64,000 nt of DNA from Chitinophagales bacterium (GTDB taxonomy: Bacteria > Bacteroidota > Bacteroidia > Chitinophagales > Chitinophagaceae), in contig JAJPKJ010000074.1 of the NCBI GenBank assembly GCA_021323755.1, forward strand, positions 1 to 64,000. Direction: 5' to 3'. Position 1 is the first letter of the stretch. Each line of letters starts with the position of its first letter. Made by a program: the position numbers and the translations under genes. Shown here in pieces: positions 33,926 through 42,507 of this stretch. Under the pieces are notes generated by a model. The model saw only the letters and a program-made list of their open reading frames with translations, was not told where the DNA came from and searched no databases.

Positions 33926-34714
33926 ATGTTAAAGATTGTTTGCAAGCAAAAGTATTTATTTCTTACATTATGCATTACCGTTATGAGCATTGAATTATTG
34001 CACGCACAGCAAGGTGATCCAAAACTTACGGAAGTATATACGCCTGTTCCACCGATAGTAACTCCGGGCAAAACAAACAGTGATGCTCCTTCCGATGCAA
34101 TTATTTTGTTTGACGGAAAAAATCTTGATCAATGGGAGTCTGTAAATGATTCCACCAAACCTGCAAACTGGACGGTCGCAGATGGCATTATCACAGTTAA
34201 TAAAACTGGCGGTAATATCAGAACAAAACAATCCTTTCTCGATTATCAATTACATATCGAATGGCGTATCCCTGAAAATATTACCGGGACCGGGCAAGCC
34301 CGCGGCAATAGCGGTGTTTTTTTAGCCTCAACAGGTGCCGGCGATGGTGGATACGAATTACAGGTTCTGGATTGTTATAATAACACCACCTACACGAATG
34401 GACAAACAGCAAGCATTTACAAACAGTCCGTACCGCTGGCAAATGCATGTAAAAAACCAGGTGAATGGCAATCTTATGATGTAATTTGGACCGCTCCCCG
34501 TTTTAATGGCGATGGATCACTAAAAACTCCGGCTTATGTAACTGTTTTACATAATGGGGTCCTGGTGCAAAATCATTATGAGCTTACAGGGCAAACATTA
34601 TACATTGGGAAACCTTTTTACAAAGCTCATGGAGCTAGCCCCATCAAATTGCAGGCACATGGCGATAAAAGTGAACCCATTAGCTATAAGAATATCTGGA
34701 TAAGACCTTTATAA
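33926..34714 (+). CDS. Exported DUF1080 protein (3-keto-disaccharide hydrolase family)
   Basis: The protein has 262 residues from ATG at 33926; the signal is cleaved near LLHAQ. The DUF1080 (PF06439) fold is clear: ILFDGKNLDQWES, a lectin-like jelly-roll middle with LHIEWRIPEN and ARGNSGVFL, YELQVLDCYNN, and the end IKLQAHGDKSEPISYKNIWI. Family members hydrolyse glycosides whose sugar has been oxidised at C3, often together with Gfo/Idh/MocA oxidoreductases. Three of those are in this window (50.7-55.7 kb), though not adjacent. The haem-motif lipoprotein upstream is a possible electron-transfer partner (inference). Confidence 0.82.
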   Translation: MLKIVCKQKYLFLTLCITVMSIELLHAQQGDPKLTEVYTPVPPIVTPGKTNSDAPSDAIILFDGKNLDQWESVNDSTKPANWTVADGIITVNKTGGNIRTKQSFLDYQLHIEWRIPENITGTGQARGNSGVFLASTGAGDGGYELQVLDCYNNTTYTNGQTASIYKQSVPLANACKKPGEWQSYDVIWTAPRFNGDGSLKTPAYVTVLHNGVLVQNHYELTGQTLYIGKPFYKAHGASPIKLQAHGDKSEPISYKNIWIRPL

Positions 34715-34815
34715 GCTCCGCCTTCGGCATAGGCCTAAGAAAGTAAAAGAAAAAGCATATTGAACCACTGAAATTGCAAATATTTACTACCTTTGCAAAC
34801 TCTTAAAAAGTACTC

Positions 34816-35361
34816 ATGAGCGCCAGAAGAGAGTTTGAAATACCGTTCGTTGGGCTTAAGCCGGGAATTCATGAGTTTGATTATCAGATCAATGATAAGT
34901 TCTTTGAGGCATATCAACAGCAGGATTTTAAGAACTGCGATGTAAAAATTCATTTGTCCCTCGACAAGAAGAATGGCTTTATGTTGCTTAAGTTTGAGAT
35001 TTCCGGAAAAATAGAAGTGATCTGCGATCGTTGTGGCAATTCTTTACCAATTGAACTATGGGATGAATTTAATATCCTGGTTAAATTAGTGGAAGAGCCT
35101 GAACTGATGAACAGACAGGAAGAAGATCCTGATGTTTATTATATATCCAGAGGCGAAAGTCATTTACACATTGGCGATTGGCTTTATGAGTTCATAAACT
35201 TGAGTATACCTTTGCAACGTATGTGTAAAGAAGAGGAGATCGGCGGAAAATATTGCAATAAAGAAGTGTTGAATATGCTAAAGAAAATGGAAAGCAAAAA
35301 TGATAAGCCGTCCAATCCATTGTGGAAAGGGCTTGAGAAATTTAAGAGCTTTGATGAATAA
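34816..35361 (+). CDS. DUF177 / YceD family protein
   Basis: The 181-residue protein contains the YceD core: CDRCGNSLPIEL (first Cys pair at about 74-77), and a later MCKEEEIGGKYCNKEVL. Its role is in accumulation of 23S rRNA / large-subunit precursors, known from E. coli YceD. The gene order DUF177-rpmF-plsX is strongly conserved. A TACCTTTG box at 34788-34795 resembles the phylum's -7 element and could start the operon. Confidence 0.88.
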   Translation: MSARREFEIPFVGLKPGIHEFDYQINDKFFEAYQQQDFKNCDVKIHLSLDKKNGFMLLKFEISGKIEVICDRCGNSLPIELWDEFNILVKLVEEPELMNRQEEDPDVYYISRGESHLHIGDWLYEFINLSIPLQRMCKEEEIGGKYCNKEVLNMLKKMESKNDKPSNPLWKGLEKFKSFDE

Positions 35362-35416
35362 TAGGTAATACAGCTAGTCGCTAAATAAATAAATAGTAAA
35401 TCGTAAATTTTGTTTT

Positions 35417-35608
35417 ATGCCAAATCCGAAACGCAGACATTCGCAACAACGTGGAGCTAAAAGAAGAACACATTATAAAGCAGAAAAAATTACGTTGAGC
35501 AAAGACAGCGCAACAGGCGAAACGCACGTTCGTCATCGTGCACATGTGAGTGAAGGCAAATTATACTACAAAGGGAAAGTAGTTTCAGAAAACTCGCCGA
35601 TAAAATAA
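35417..35608 (+). CDS. rpmF: 50S ribosomal protein L32
   Basis: The 63-residue protein starts MPNPKRRHSQQRGAKRRTHY, diagnostic for L32. The zinc-ribbon cysteines found in many L32 proteins are absent; the C-terminal half reads HVRHRAHVSEGKLYYKGKVV. Cysteine-free L32 variants are common in Bacteroidota. It is a structural protein of the 50S subunit, between the DUF177 gene and plsX. Confidence 0.95.
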   Translation: MPNPKRRHSQQRGAKRRTHYKAEKITLSKDSATGETHVRHRAHVSEGKLYYKGKVVSENSPIK

Positions 35609-35631
35609 TTACAGAATAACTTCTGATTTAA

Positions 35632-35682
35632 AAATTCCAGATTCCAGATTATTTGCTAAATTAATACTGGAATTTGGAATTT
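35632..35682 (+). terminator. Long hairpin between rpmF and plsX
   Basis: AAATTCCAGATTCCAG (35632-35647) and CTGGAATTTGGAATTT (35667-35682) pair over 16 bases with one mismatch and a 19-base loop, followed by AATTTTTT. It could terminate the rpmF message or attenuate plsX, which starts 18 bases later. Confidence 0.65.
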
Positions 35683-35700
35683 AATTTTTTAGCAATAACT

Positions 35701-36645
35701 ATGAATATTGGCTTAGATATGATGGGTGGAGATTTAGCGCCGCTTGAAGCAGTGAAAGGTCTTCAATTATATTTCAATGAGACTTCATCACCCGCTCATT
35801 TATTTTTGAGTGGCGATGAAACCCAAATTAATGTTCTTTTGAAAGAACATCATATTTCTTCCCAAAAAATTACGGTAATCCATGCTCCGCAGGTCATCGG
35901 CATGCATGAGCATCCAACCAAAGCGCTCAAGGAAAAACCACAATCATCCATTGCTGTAGGATTTTATTTATTGGCCAATAATAAAATTGACGCCTTCATC
36001 AGCGCAGGAAACACGGGCGCAATGATGGTAGGCGCATTATTTAGCATCAAAGCCATTGATGGAGTTAATCGCCCGACCATCTCTACGATCATCCCAAAGG
36101 AAAATGGCAAAACGGGTTTATTACTCGATGTCGGAATAAATGCAGATTGTAAACCTGAAAATTTGAATCAGTTTGCCATATTGGGTTCATTATATGCACA
36201 GTATATTTTAGGAATTGAAAATCCGAAAGTGGGACTGATGAATGTTGGTGAAGAAGAAGGCAAAGGAAATTTATTAACCCAAGCGGCATATCCCTTACTA
36301 AAAGAAAATAAGCAGATAAATTTCGTGGGCAACACTGAAGGCCGGGATATTTTTTTCGATAAAGCGGATGTGATGGTTTGCGATGGTTTTACCGGAAATA
36401 TCATTTTAAAACTTGCCGAATCTCTTTATGAGATAACCCAAAACAAAAAAATTCACCACCAATATTTCGATCAGTTTAATTTTGAAATTTATGGCGGCAC
36501 TCCTGTACTTGGAGTGAACAAACCGGTGATCATCGGTCATGGGATTTCCAAGGGCAGGGCTTTTAAAAACATGATTGATGTTGCACAGAAAATGATCGCG
36601 ACCGATCTGCTGGGCAAAATGAAAGCGAGTTTCACCATTAATTAA
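35701..36645 (+). CDS. plsX: Phosphate acyltransferase PlsX
   Basis: The protein has 314 residues from the ATG at 35701 (MNIGLDMMGGDLAPLEAVKG). It converts acyl-ACP to acyl-phosphate, which PlsY (27640) uses. Seen: the opening D-MMGGD-AP motif, ISAGNTGAMM and VCDGFTGNI, all PlsX landmarks. An upstream in-frame extension crosses the rpmF hairpin and is unlikely. fabH, the usual next gene, is absent here; a CPBP protease gene follows by 23 bases. Confidence 0.94.
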   Translation: MNIGLDMMGGDLAPLEAVKGLQLYFNETSSPAHLFLSGDETQINVLLKEHHISSQKITVIHAPQVIGMHEHPTKALKEKPQSSIAVGFYLLANNKIDAFISAGNTGAMMVGALFSIKAIDGVNRPTISTIIPKENGKTGLLLDVGINADCKPENLNQFAILGSLYAQYILGIENPKVGLMNVGEEEGKGNLLTQAAYPLLKENKQINFVGNTEGRDIFFDKADVMVCDGFTGNIILKLAESLYEITQNKKIHHQYFDQFNFEIYGGTPVLGVNKPVIIGHGISKGRAFKNMIDVAQKMIATDLLGKMKASFTIN

Positions 36646-36668
36646 TACCTTCCTGCCATATTTCAATA

Positions 36669-37589
36669 ATGCTCATTTTCGTAAACTACCTGAAAGAATA
36701 TTTCAGGCAAATACAATATAAAAGTTTACTGCTTACAACTTTGTTTGTGGCCATTCTTATTGCACTGAATTTTTCTATTGGTATTGAAAAGAGAATCTAC
36801 GCCCTGCATTTCCCATTTTCATTAATAAGTTTTATTCTTTTTTACGGAATTGTTTTCGGAGCTGGTTTTTGGTTTCAATCTATTGATCCCCGGGCTCCAA
36901 CGTTCAACAACAAAAAGATGTTCATTATTTATTATTCCATGGCTGTTATTGGTTTTTCGCTAAAACAGGTTCATTGGCAAATTCCTTTTGCGAATGTACT
37001 CAAATTCCCATGGAATATTTACTGGACTAGGGTTTTACAGCTTCCGCTGAAATTATTGATGACATTAATGATTTTATTTTTTGCCCGCAAGATTGATGAT
37101 GACAACGATTCTTTTTTTGGTTTGACAACTAAAAATTTCAAACCAAAACCCTATTTGATCATACTGCTTTTTCTCATTCCACTTGTCGCATTAGCAGCAA
37201 CGCAGCCGGATTTTTTGCATGCTTATCCTAAAGTAAAATACATCAATTTTATTGATGGACAAGTACAAACGCCATGGCTTTGGAAAATGATCTATGAAAT
37301 TTCTTACAGTCTCGATTTTGTTTCGATAGAACTTTTCTTTCGCGGTTTTCTAGTGGTCGGTTTCATTCGCTTTGCAGGAATAAATGCCATTTTACCAATG
37401 GCTGCATTTTATTGCACCATTCATTTTGGCAAACCTCTTGGCGAATGTATCTCATCTTATTTTGGCGGATTGGCTTTGGGCGTTATTGCCTACCGAACCA
37501 GGTCAATTTTTGGGGGATTGATCGTTCATCTCGGATTAGCCTGGATGATGGAATTTTTCGGTTATGCATCAAGGATAGTTATGCATTAA
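36669..37589 (+). CDS. CPBP-family intramembrane metalloprotease
   Basis: The 306-residue protein has about eight membrane helices. The CPBP (Abi/Rce1-like) core lies in the last third: a variant of the EExxxR motif as SIELFFRG, with the second conserved element FYCTIHFGKPLGE (F-x3-H) and a late GLIVHLGLAW histidine. One of the two glutamates of the motif is replaced by Ile (IE instead of EE), so activity may differ. Known members cleave prenylated or membrane proteins; the substrate here is unknown. Confidence 0.72.
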   Translation: MLIFVNYLKEYFRQIQYKSLLLTTLFVAILIALNFSIGIEKRIYALHFPFSLISFILFYGIVFGAGFWFQSIDPRAPTFNNKKMFIIYYSMAVIGFSLKQVHWQIPFANVLKFPWNIYWTRVLQLPLKLLMTLMILFFARKIDDDNDSFFGLTTKNFKPKPYLIILLFLIPLVALAATQPDFLHAYPKVKYINFIDGQVQTPWLWKMIYEISYSLDFVSIELFFRGFLVVGFIRFAGINAILPMAAFYCTIHFGKPLGECISSYFGGLALGVIAYRTRSIFGGLIVHLGLAWMMEFFGYASRIVMH

Positions 37590-37627
37590 CACTTGTTCTG
37601 CCTCGTATTGATTCGTGTTATTAAAAT

Positions 37628-37992
37628 GCTACCGACTCATAAGCCGGATTCTGTTTATCATGCCTTAGCATGAACTGCCATCATTTATCTTATTGCAACA
37701 TTACTGTTACAATTTTGCTGCCTACCCACCGGCATCGGACGAGCAGTCCTCAATCGCCGGCTTACGTGGCATTACAGCATGCAAGGTTTGCCCGAATATA
37801 TCATTACTGATATAAACCGTGAGCTCTTACCTCACGTTTTCACCCTTATTCCGCGCAAAGCGGGGAACAGTTATTTTCTGTGGCACTTTCTATCTCCGAC
37901 AAGTCGGAGTCCGGCGCTTAACCGGTACATTGCTCTGTGCTGTCCGGACTTTCCTTCCCGCCCGAAAGCGAAACGATAGCACGGTCGGTAGC
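37628..37992 (-). ncRNA. rnpB: RNase P RNA, bacterial class A
   Basis: On the minus strand the region starts GCTACCGAC (37992-37984) and ends GTCGGTAGC (37636-37628), which pair as helix P1. Near the 5' end is the universally conserved block GGAAAGTCCGGACAGC, and the 3' part contains the matching conserved segment ending CCGGCTTATGAGTC. The RNA is about 365 nt, normal for class A. It cleaves 5' leaders from pre-tRNAs. Neighbours are not functionally linked. Confidence 0.92.
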
Positions 37993-38141
37993 GGCTGTAA
38001 AAATAATTATTAACAATGAGATCTCGCCATTTATATAAGAAGCGATAGGATTTCTATTAAATATCGTTGTGATATTCACTTTTACTGCCTCTTACTGCCC
38101 AACTTTCAGATTTCCCCAAACCTGCCTTATCCCCCACCATC

Positions 38142-39155
38142 TTAATATTGAAAGAAAACTTCTGTAGCGCCATAACCGTAACGCATGTCGTATTGATTAA
38201 TAAAATACCGCACATTTTTTTTCAATCGCAAAAGTTCATGAATTTCGTCACGCAACTTCCCACTGCCAACACCATGAATAATAACCATTGAAGACAAATG
38301 GTGTGCAACAGCCAGATCAAAATATTTTTCGAATGTTTGTAATTGCAAAGTGAGCATTTCAAAATTGCTCATGTGGCTCCAGTTGCCGGTCAGTTTTTCT
38401 ATATGCAGATCTATCTCATGCTTTGCCGGCTCAAGCTGGCTGCGGGCTTGGGAAGCTTCGTATATTTTATAATCTTTTGCTGCCTTATTTTTCAATTCAA
38501 TCTTTTCTTCAACAACTTTATCCGGATAATCCACAAATAATTTGTAAGAAAAAGTAGGCTCGTTCTTTTTCTTCATTTCTTCAACGCGCAAAAAAATATT
38601 CTTCGGTTTTATCTTCAGGGAAGTTTCATAGTAGTCCGCCTTTTTTTTATCAGGACTGATCAATACAAATTCAAAATTAAAAACAGGATTATCATTCAAA
38701 TCGTCGAAATCAATATCATGCAAATAGAAATCTTCAAACATGTGAATTTGGTTTTTCAATTCAAAACCTTCTTTCCCGGGATAATTTAGGGAGTATGTGA
38801 ATTGATACCCTAATTGTGTATTGTTGATCAAATGAAGTTTTAATTCCTTTACAAATTCATCGCCAAACTCATCCATATCAAAGACAGGAATAAAGGTAAG
38901 CCAGACTCCATCTGCAATCTTTTTAGATTGTGCTTTTTCCTGCTTAATGTTGTCAACATATTTTTTGTTTTGGTCAAGTCCTGGTTTCTTTTCGGTGAAC
39001 CGCTTAAAGTAAGGAAAATCAAGCTGGTCAATATATGCAGGGAATTTTACACCGTGCACGTCGACCATTACCATTTCTTTATTAATGATGTCAATGATCT
39101 CAGCTTCTTCATTTGAATGAAGCAGGATCACTTTATCACCGATCTGAAATTTCAT
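38142..39155 (-). CDS. DUF2027/Smr-domain protein
   Basis: The protein has 337 residues from ATG at 39155, starting MKFQIGDKVILLHSNEEAEI. The N-terminal DUF2027 part contains an SH3-like strand set (residues 1-60), the middle is beta-rich, and the last 85 residues are a Smr domain with HEIDLHIEKLTGNW (LDLH-like) and IIHGVGSGKLRDEI (HGxGxG). Smr domains nick nucleic acids at branched structures or ribosome collisions (known for MutS2 and SmrB); the DUF2027 fusion is specific to Bacteroidota. The target is unknown. Confidence 0.82.
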   Translation of the reverse strand: MKFQIGDKVILLHSNEEAEIIDIINKEMVMVDVHGVKFPAYIDQLDFPYFKRFTEKKPGLDQNKKYVDNIKQEKAQSKKIADGVWLTFIPVFDMDEFGDEFVKELKLHLINNTQLGYQFTYSLNYPGKEGFELKNQIHMFEDFYLHDIDFDDLNDNPVFNFEFVLISPDKKKADYYETSLKIKPKNIFLRVEEMKKKNEPTFSYKLFVDYPDKVVEEKIELKNKAAKDYKIYEASQARSQLEPAKHEIDLHIEKLTGNWSHMSNFEMLTLQLQTFEKYFDLAVAHHLSSMVIIHGVGSGKLRDEIHELLRLKKNVRYFINQYDMRYGYGATEVFFQY

Positions 39156-39333
39156 AAATCTAAGAAAACGTTTATTGCTAAGATGAAACAAAAATACTAA
39201 GAAGATGTTTGAATAGACCTAGTATTGCTGAAGTGTGCGAAGCAAGGTTGTTTATCGACTTCCTGGTGCTTTTTAGCCAATAAAAAAGCCACGCATTAAT
39301 GCATGACCTTTTCAATTATTTATCATTGATCAT

Positions 39334-39900
39334 TTATGCAACCAATGTTTTTGCTGAACTTCTTTTGACAAGATAGTAAGCTCCAAATATAATACTGCTG
39401 AATATAATAGTTGCGATCAAGCTTGTTCTGTAAAAAGGCAATCCGTCGTTGTAGCAAAGCAACAAACCATCAAAGGTTTTGGGTCTGCCAAAACCACGCG
39501 TTCCCGTTCCGGCCCACAAAATAAAATTCGATAATAAAAAATAAATGGTGGGCGCAGCCAGCGATGCAATGAAAACGTTAACGACATTGATCTTTTTGAT
39601 AGCCATGCCAACAAAACTCAATAAACCGAACAAAATATAATTTTGCCATTGACCTTCATAAAAACCCTGTATCGTTGACAACCCGCTCAAATATAATACC
39701 TGGTATAAAAGATCGCTGATGAACAATGATAAAATCGGAACAATCAATGCCCATTTTTTATCTTTTATCACAGCGCCTGCAAAAATTGCCATTGCCCATT
39801 GCGGTGCAAAACCATAAGGACGATCGGGAATGATGCGATAGAGCGACGCGATAACCACCAGGATTATCATGGACCAGATAATTGATTTATTAAGTTTCAT
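39334..39900 (-). CDS. DUF6580 membrane protein
   Basis: The 188-residue protein has about five helices, with the characteristic MIILVVIASLYRIIPDRPYG followed by FAPQWAMAIFAGAVIKDK and a long loop GTGTRGFGRPKTFDGLLLCY. The family resembles the substrate-binding (S) components of ECF transporters, but no ATPase is adjacent, so transport is only a suggestion. A weak hairpin with GCATTAATGC lies just downstream (about 39292-39303). Confidence 0.7.
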   Translation of the reverse strand: MKLNKSIIWSMIILVVIASLYRIIPDRPYGFAPQWAMAIFAGAVIKDKKWALIVPILSLFISDLLYQVLYLSGLSTIQGFYEGQWQNYILFGLLSFVGMAIKKINVVNVFIASLAAPTIYFLLSNFILWAGTGTRGFGRPKTFDGLLLCYNDGLPFYRTSLIATIIFSSIIFGAYYLVKRSSAKTLVA

Positions 39901-40016
39901 GTTTTAAACTTTGGGCTACAAAAATAATTTAAAAACTTGATTTACCGTTATTGGTTATTAACAATATGCGGATAAGTGCTGTTTTAGATTGTTATCCACT
40001 GGCCGGCGTTCATTAT

Positions 40017-41243
40017 TCATTGCAAAGGCACGCCAGCTCTGTATATTATCGAATCCTGCTTCGCAGATATTTGCAACAATGCCTGATCAAATGCAACGAA
40101 TGCTTCACCACTTTTAATGAATAATGGAGAATGTTCTTTTTCCTCTACCAAAACCTCTCCTTGTAATACGATAAAAATTTGTACTGAGTAAGCCCTTTGT
40201 TCGAAAATTTCATTACGCGGCAATCTGATCTCGCACAATTCAAAATCGGGTGCCGGGGTCTCAAAAACATCAATATGCTTTTCCGTTTCTGTTCCATGAA
40301 TGATTTGAGGAATTGTCTCTTTAAAATGCACATGCTTTAATAACTCATTTACATCGATATGTTTTGGCGTTAATCCGCCACGTAAAACATTGTCAGAATT
40401 AGCCATTATTTCTACATTCTGTCCTTCTAAATAAGCATGTGGAAGACCCGCATCCTGAAAAACAGCGTCCCCGATTTTCAACTTAACAAGATTAAATAGA
40501 TAAATTGAAAAAATCCCGCGATCGATTCTTCCTGGTTCATTATATGTTAATGACGCACGTGCCGCCCAAAAATTCTCATCATCCTTTTCCAATTCCATGT
40601 TTAAATATTTGGGAACAATTCTTTCAAGCAATGGTTCTAATATTTCATTTACAATATCCTGATCTAATTCCATCACCGTTTTATACAACTCATAATAATT
40701 TTCATTCGCGAAAACAGTGATCAAAAAATTTAATTCAGGAATTTCCTTCAGGATCTTTTCTATTTGTTGTTTCGGCTTGAAACCATGCAGCAGCCAGAAT
40801 TCTCCAAGAGCCAGCATCAATTCGGGTTTATGATTATCATCTTTATAATTTCTATGGGGGGCATGAAGGGGAATTTTCCTTTTATTTTCGTTCTCAAATT
40901 CAACCTCTGCACTTTTTTTTGAAGGATGAACCTGGATGGAAAGCATTTCTTTTACATCCAGTATTTTTAATAAATAAGGAAGATGATGAAATTTCTCAGC
41001 TACCGATTTTCCCAAAAGCTTTTCCCGGAAAGAGGCAATATGTTCGTTCAACTTTTCTTTTTTTCCATCATCCATGATCAATTCTGAACTAAGATTATTA
41101 TGCGCGCCGAGCCAATATTCTGCGAACGGTTTCTTTTCCTGGTTATGGATTTTCAATAATTCCGGAAGAAAGGAATTTCCGCCCCATGCATAATGCTGCA
41201 CTTTACCAAGCAATTTGAAAACTTTACCATTATTCTGCTCCAT
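40017..41243 (-). CDS. manA: Mannose-6-phosphate isomerase, class I
   Basis: The 408-residue enzyme interconverts fructose-6-phosphate and mannose-6-phosphate, supplying GDP-mannose and allowing mannose use. Seen: GKVQHYAWGGNSF near the start, the zinc-binding IQVHPSKKSAE, the HAPHRNYKDDNHKPELMLAL segment, and LPHAYLEGQNVEIMANSDNV with LRGGLTPKHID, all typical of type I enzymes. It acts in the cytosol. It is single on its strand. Confidence 0.92.
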   Translation of the reverse strand: MEQNNGKVFKLLGKVQHYAWGGNSFLPELLKIHNQEKKPFAEYWLGAHNNLSSELIMDDGKKEKLNEHIASFREKLLGKSVAEKFHHLPYLLKILDVKEMLSIQVHPSKKSAEVEFENENKRKIPLHAPHRNYKDDNHKPELMLALGEFWLLHGFKPKQQIEKILKEIPELNFLITVFANENYYELYKTVMELDQDIVNEILEPLLERIVPKYLNMELEKDDENFWAARASLTYNEPGRIDRGIFSIYLFNLVKLKIGDAVFQDAGLPHAYLEGQNVEIMANSDNVLRGGLTPKHIDVNELLKHVHFKETIPQIIHGTETEKHIDVFETPAPDFELCEIRLPRNEIFEQRAYSVQIFIVLQGEVLVEEKEHSPLFIKSGEAFVAFDQALLQISAKQDSIIYRAGVPLQ

Positions 41244-41573
41244 TCGTTATCATTTCTTCCTCAAAATAAAATAAAAAACGCAATAAAGCCCTCGCCTGAT
41301 GAATTAGGGCAAGATGACAATGCATATTGAAAGAATATTTACAGAAAAATGGTTTTCAGCTATTGTATGCAAACCAACGAGATTCTCATTATGAAATTGA
41401 CCTTATAGGGGTAAGAAAAATGTGTTGCATTCTTTTGAAGCAGAAAGCGGGCGCAGTAAGACTTATAGACTGCTTTGCTGATTTGTTTCTTTAAAGGATT
41501 TAAGAAAAAATAAGCTTAATGAAATTGACCAGAGGGTCCAGCCGAAATAAAAAAATCGCTGGATCAATCCTTC
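41244..41573. other. 330-base intergenic stretch
   Basis: AT-rich spacer between manA and the DUF998 gene. GAAATTGACC occurs twice (about 41394 and 41520), but no hairpin, RNA or coding frame could be supported. Confidence 0.4.
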
Positions 41574-42494
41574 TTAAGCGCCCCGAAGATTTGGAATGGT
41601 GCGCAGCAAAATAAGCATCATTAAAATAAAACTTGCACAAGAAATGATCCTGATCGGAAAGAATTCTCTTTTTCGCCATAAAACAATGGCTGACAAAACA
41701 CCTAAATTTAAAATCAGTGGAATTGGACCTATTGCGCCGTGTAAAGAATGATGCATCGGAAATATTGCAGCCCAAAACATGGATATTGACAAGCTAAGAA
41801 TGGTGAGGACAGGAATAGGATTAAGATGAATTTTTCTGGTTGCCTTATAAAAACCGATAACGGAACATATGCTAAGAACAGCGATCAACAATTCCGCCGC
41901 TGACATAAATATTTCTGATTTTGTACCTATAGCTCCCAATTCACTCACTACATTATGCAAATGATTGTAGTTGCCATGAATAAATCCACCGGCAATGGTT
42001 ATGATCCAAAAAAGTAAGGGAGAAATTATTCCGAAATAAAGTAATGCTTTGGTTTTAAAAAAATTTCTTCCTGCATAGAGAAGCCACGCGATCAGTATTA
42101 ATATTAAGGAAACAACAATAATGGTATTTTTATGCAAAAAAAACGGTTCATTAGCGGTCGCTATTTCTGTCGGAAAAGACTTGTTGTTAAATGAGATGAT
42201 GAAATCATATTTTCCCCCTGGCTTTACATTAAATGAAATAGAATCTTTATTGCTTGTATAACTTACCTTTTGTTCCCGGAAAGATCTTTCAATAGTAAAA
42301 ACATCAAAATCAGTTCCGGGTTTTGTATCTGCGTCTACTTGCCAAAACCCAACACTCACTCCATCAATTTTAATATTGATCGTTGTTGAATCAGTTTTTA
42401 AGACCGGCAAATTCTTTTGTGCAGAAACAATCTGGTAAGCCAGGAAAATAAAGCTGAAAAAAAATATTTTTCTGGTCACAGATACAGATTTCAA
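41574..42494 (-). CDS. DUF998 membrane protein with exported N-terminal domain
   Basis: The 306-residue protein has a signal peptide at 1-25 (cleaved near VSAQ). An extracytoplasmic domain of about 100 residues rich in beta strands follows. Then come about six membrane helices (from residue 120) with the DUF998 landmarks IISPLLFWIITIAGGFIHGN, HNVVSELGAIG and FPMHHSLHGAIG. Family function is unknown. It begins 13 bases after the end of the repeat lipoprotein gene and is the last member of the ECF sigma operon, so it is probably induced with it. Confidence 0.7.
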   Translation of the reverse strand: MKSVSVTRKIFFFSFIFLAYQIVSAQKNLPVLKTDSTTINIKIDGVSVGFWQVDADTKPGTDFDVFTIERSFREQKVSYTSNKDSISFNVKPGGKYDFIISFNNKSFPTEIATANEPFFLHKNTIIVVSLILILIAWLLYAGRNFFKTKALLYFGIISPLLFWIITIAGGFIHGNYNHLHNVVSELGAIGTKSEIFMSAAELLIAVLSICSVIGFYKATRKIHLNPIPVLTILSLSISMFWAAIFPMHHSLHGAIGPIPLILNLGVLSAIVLWRKREFFPIRIISCASFILMMLILLRTIPNLRGA

Positions 42495-42507
42495 TTTTGA
42501 ATTTAAA

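Noticed and set aside
37779-38013. Two short plus-strand frames
   Set aside because: They lie inside the RNase P RNA gene, on the opposite strand.
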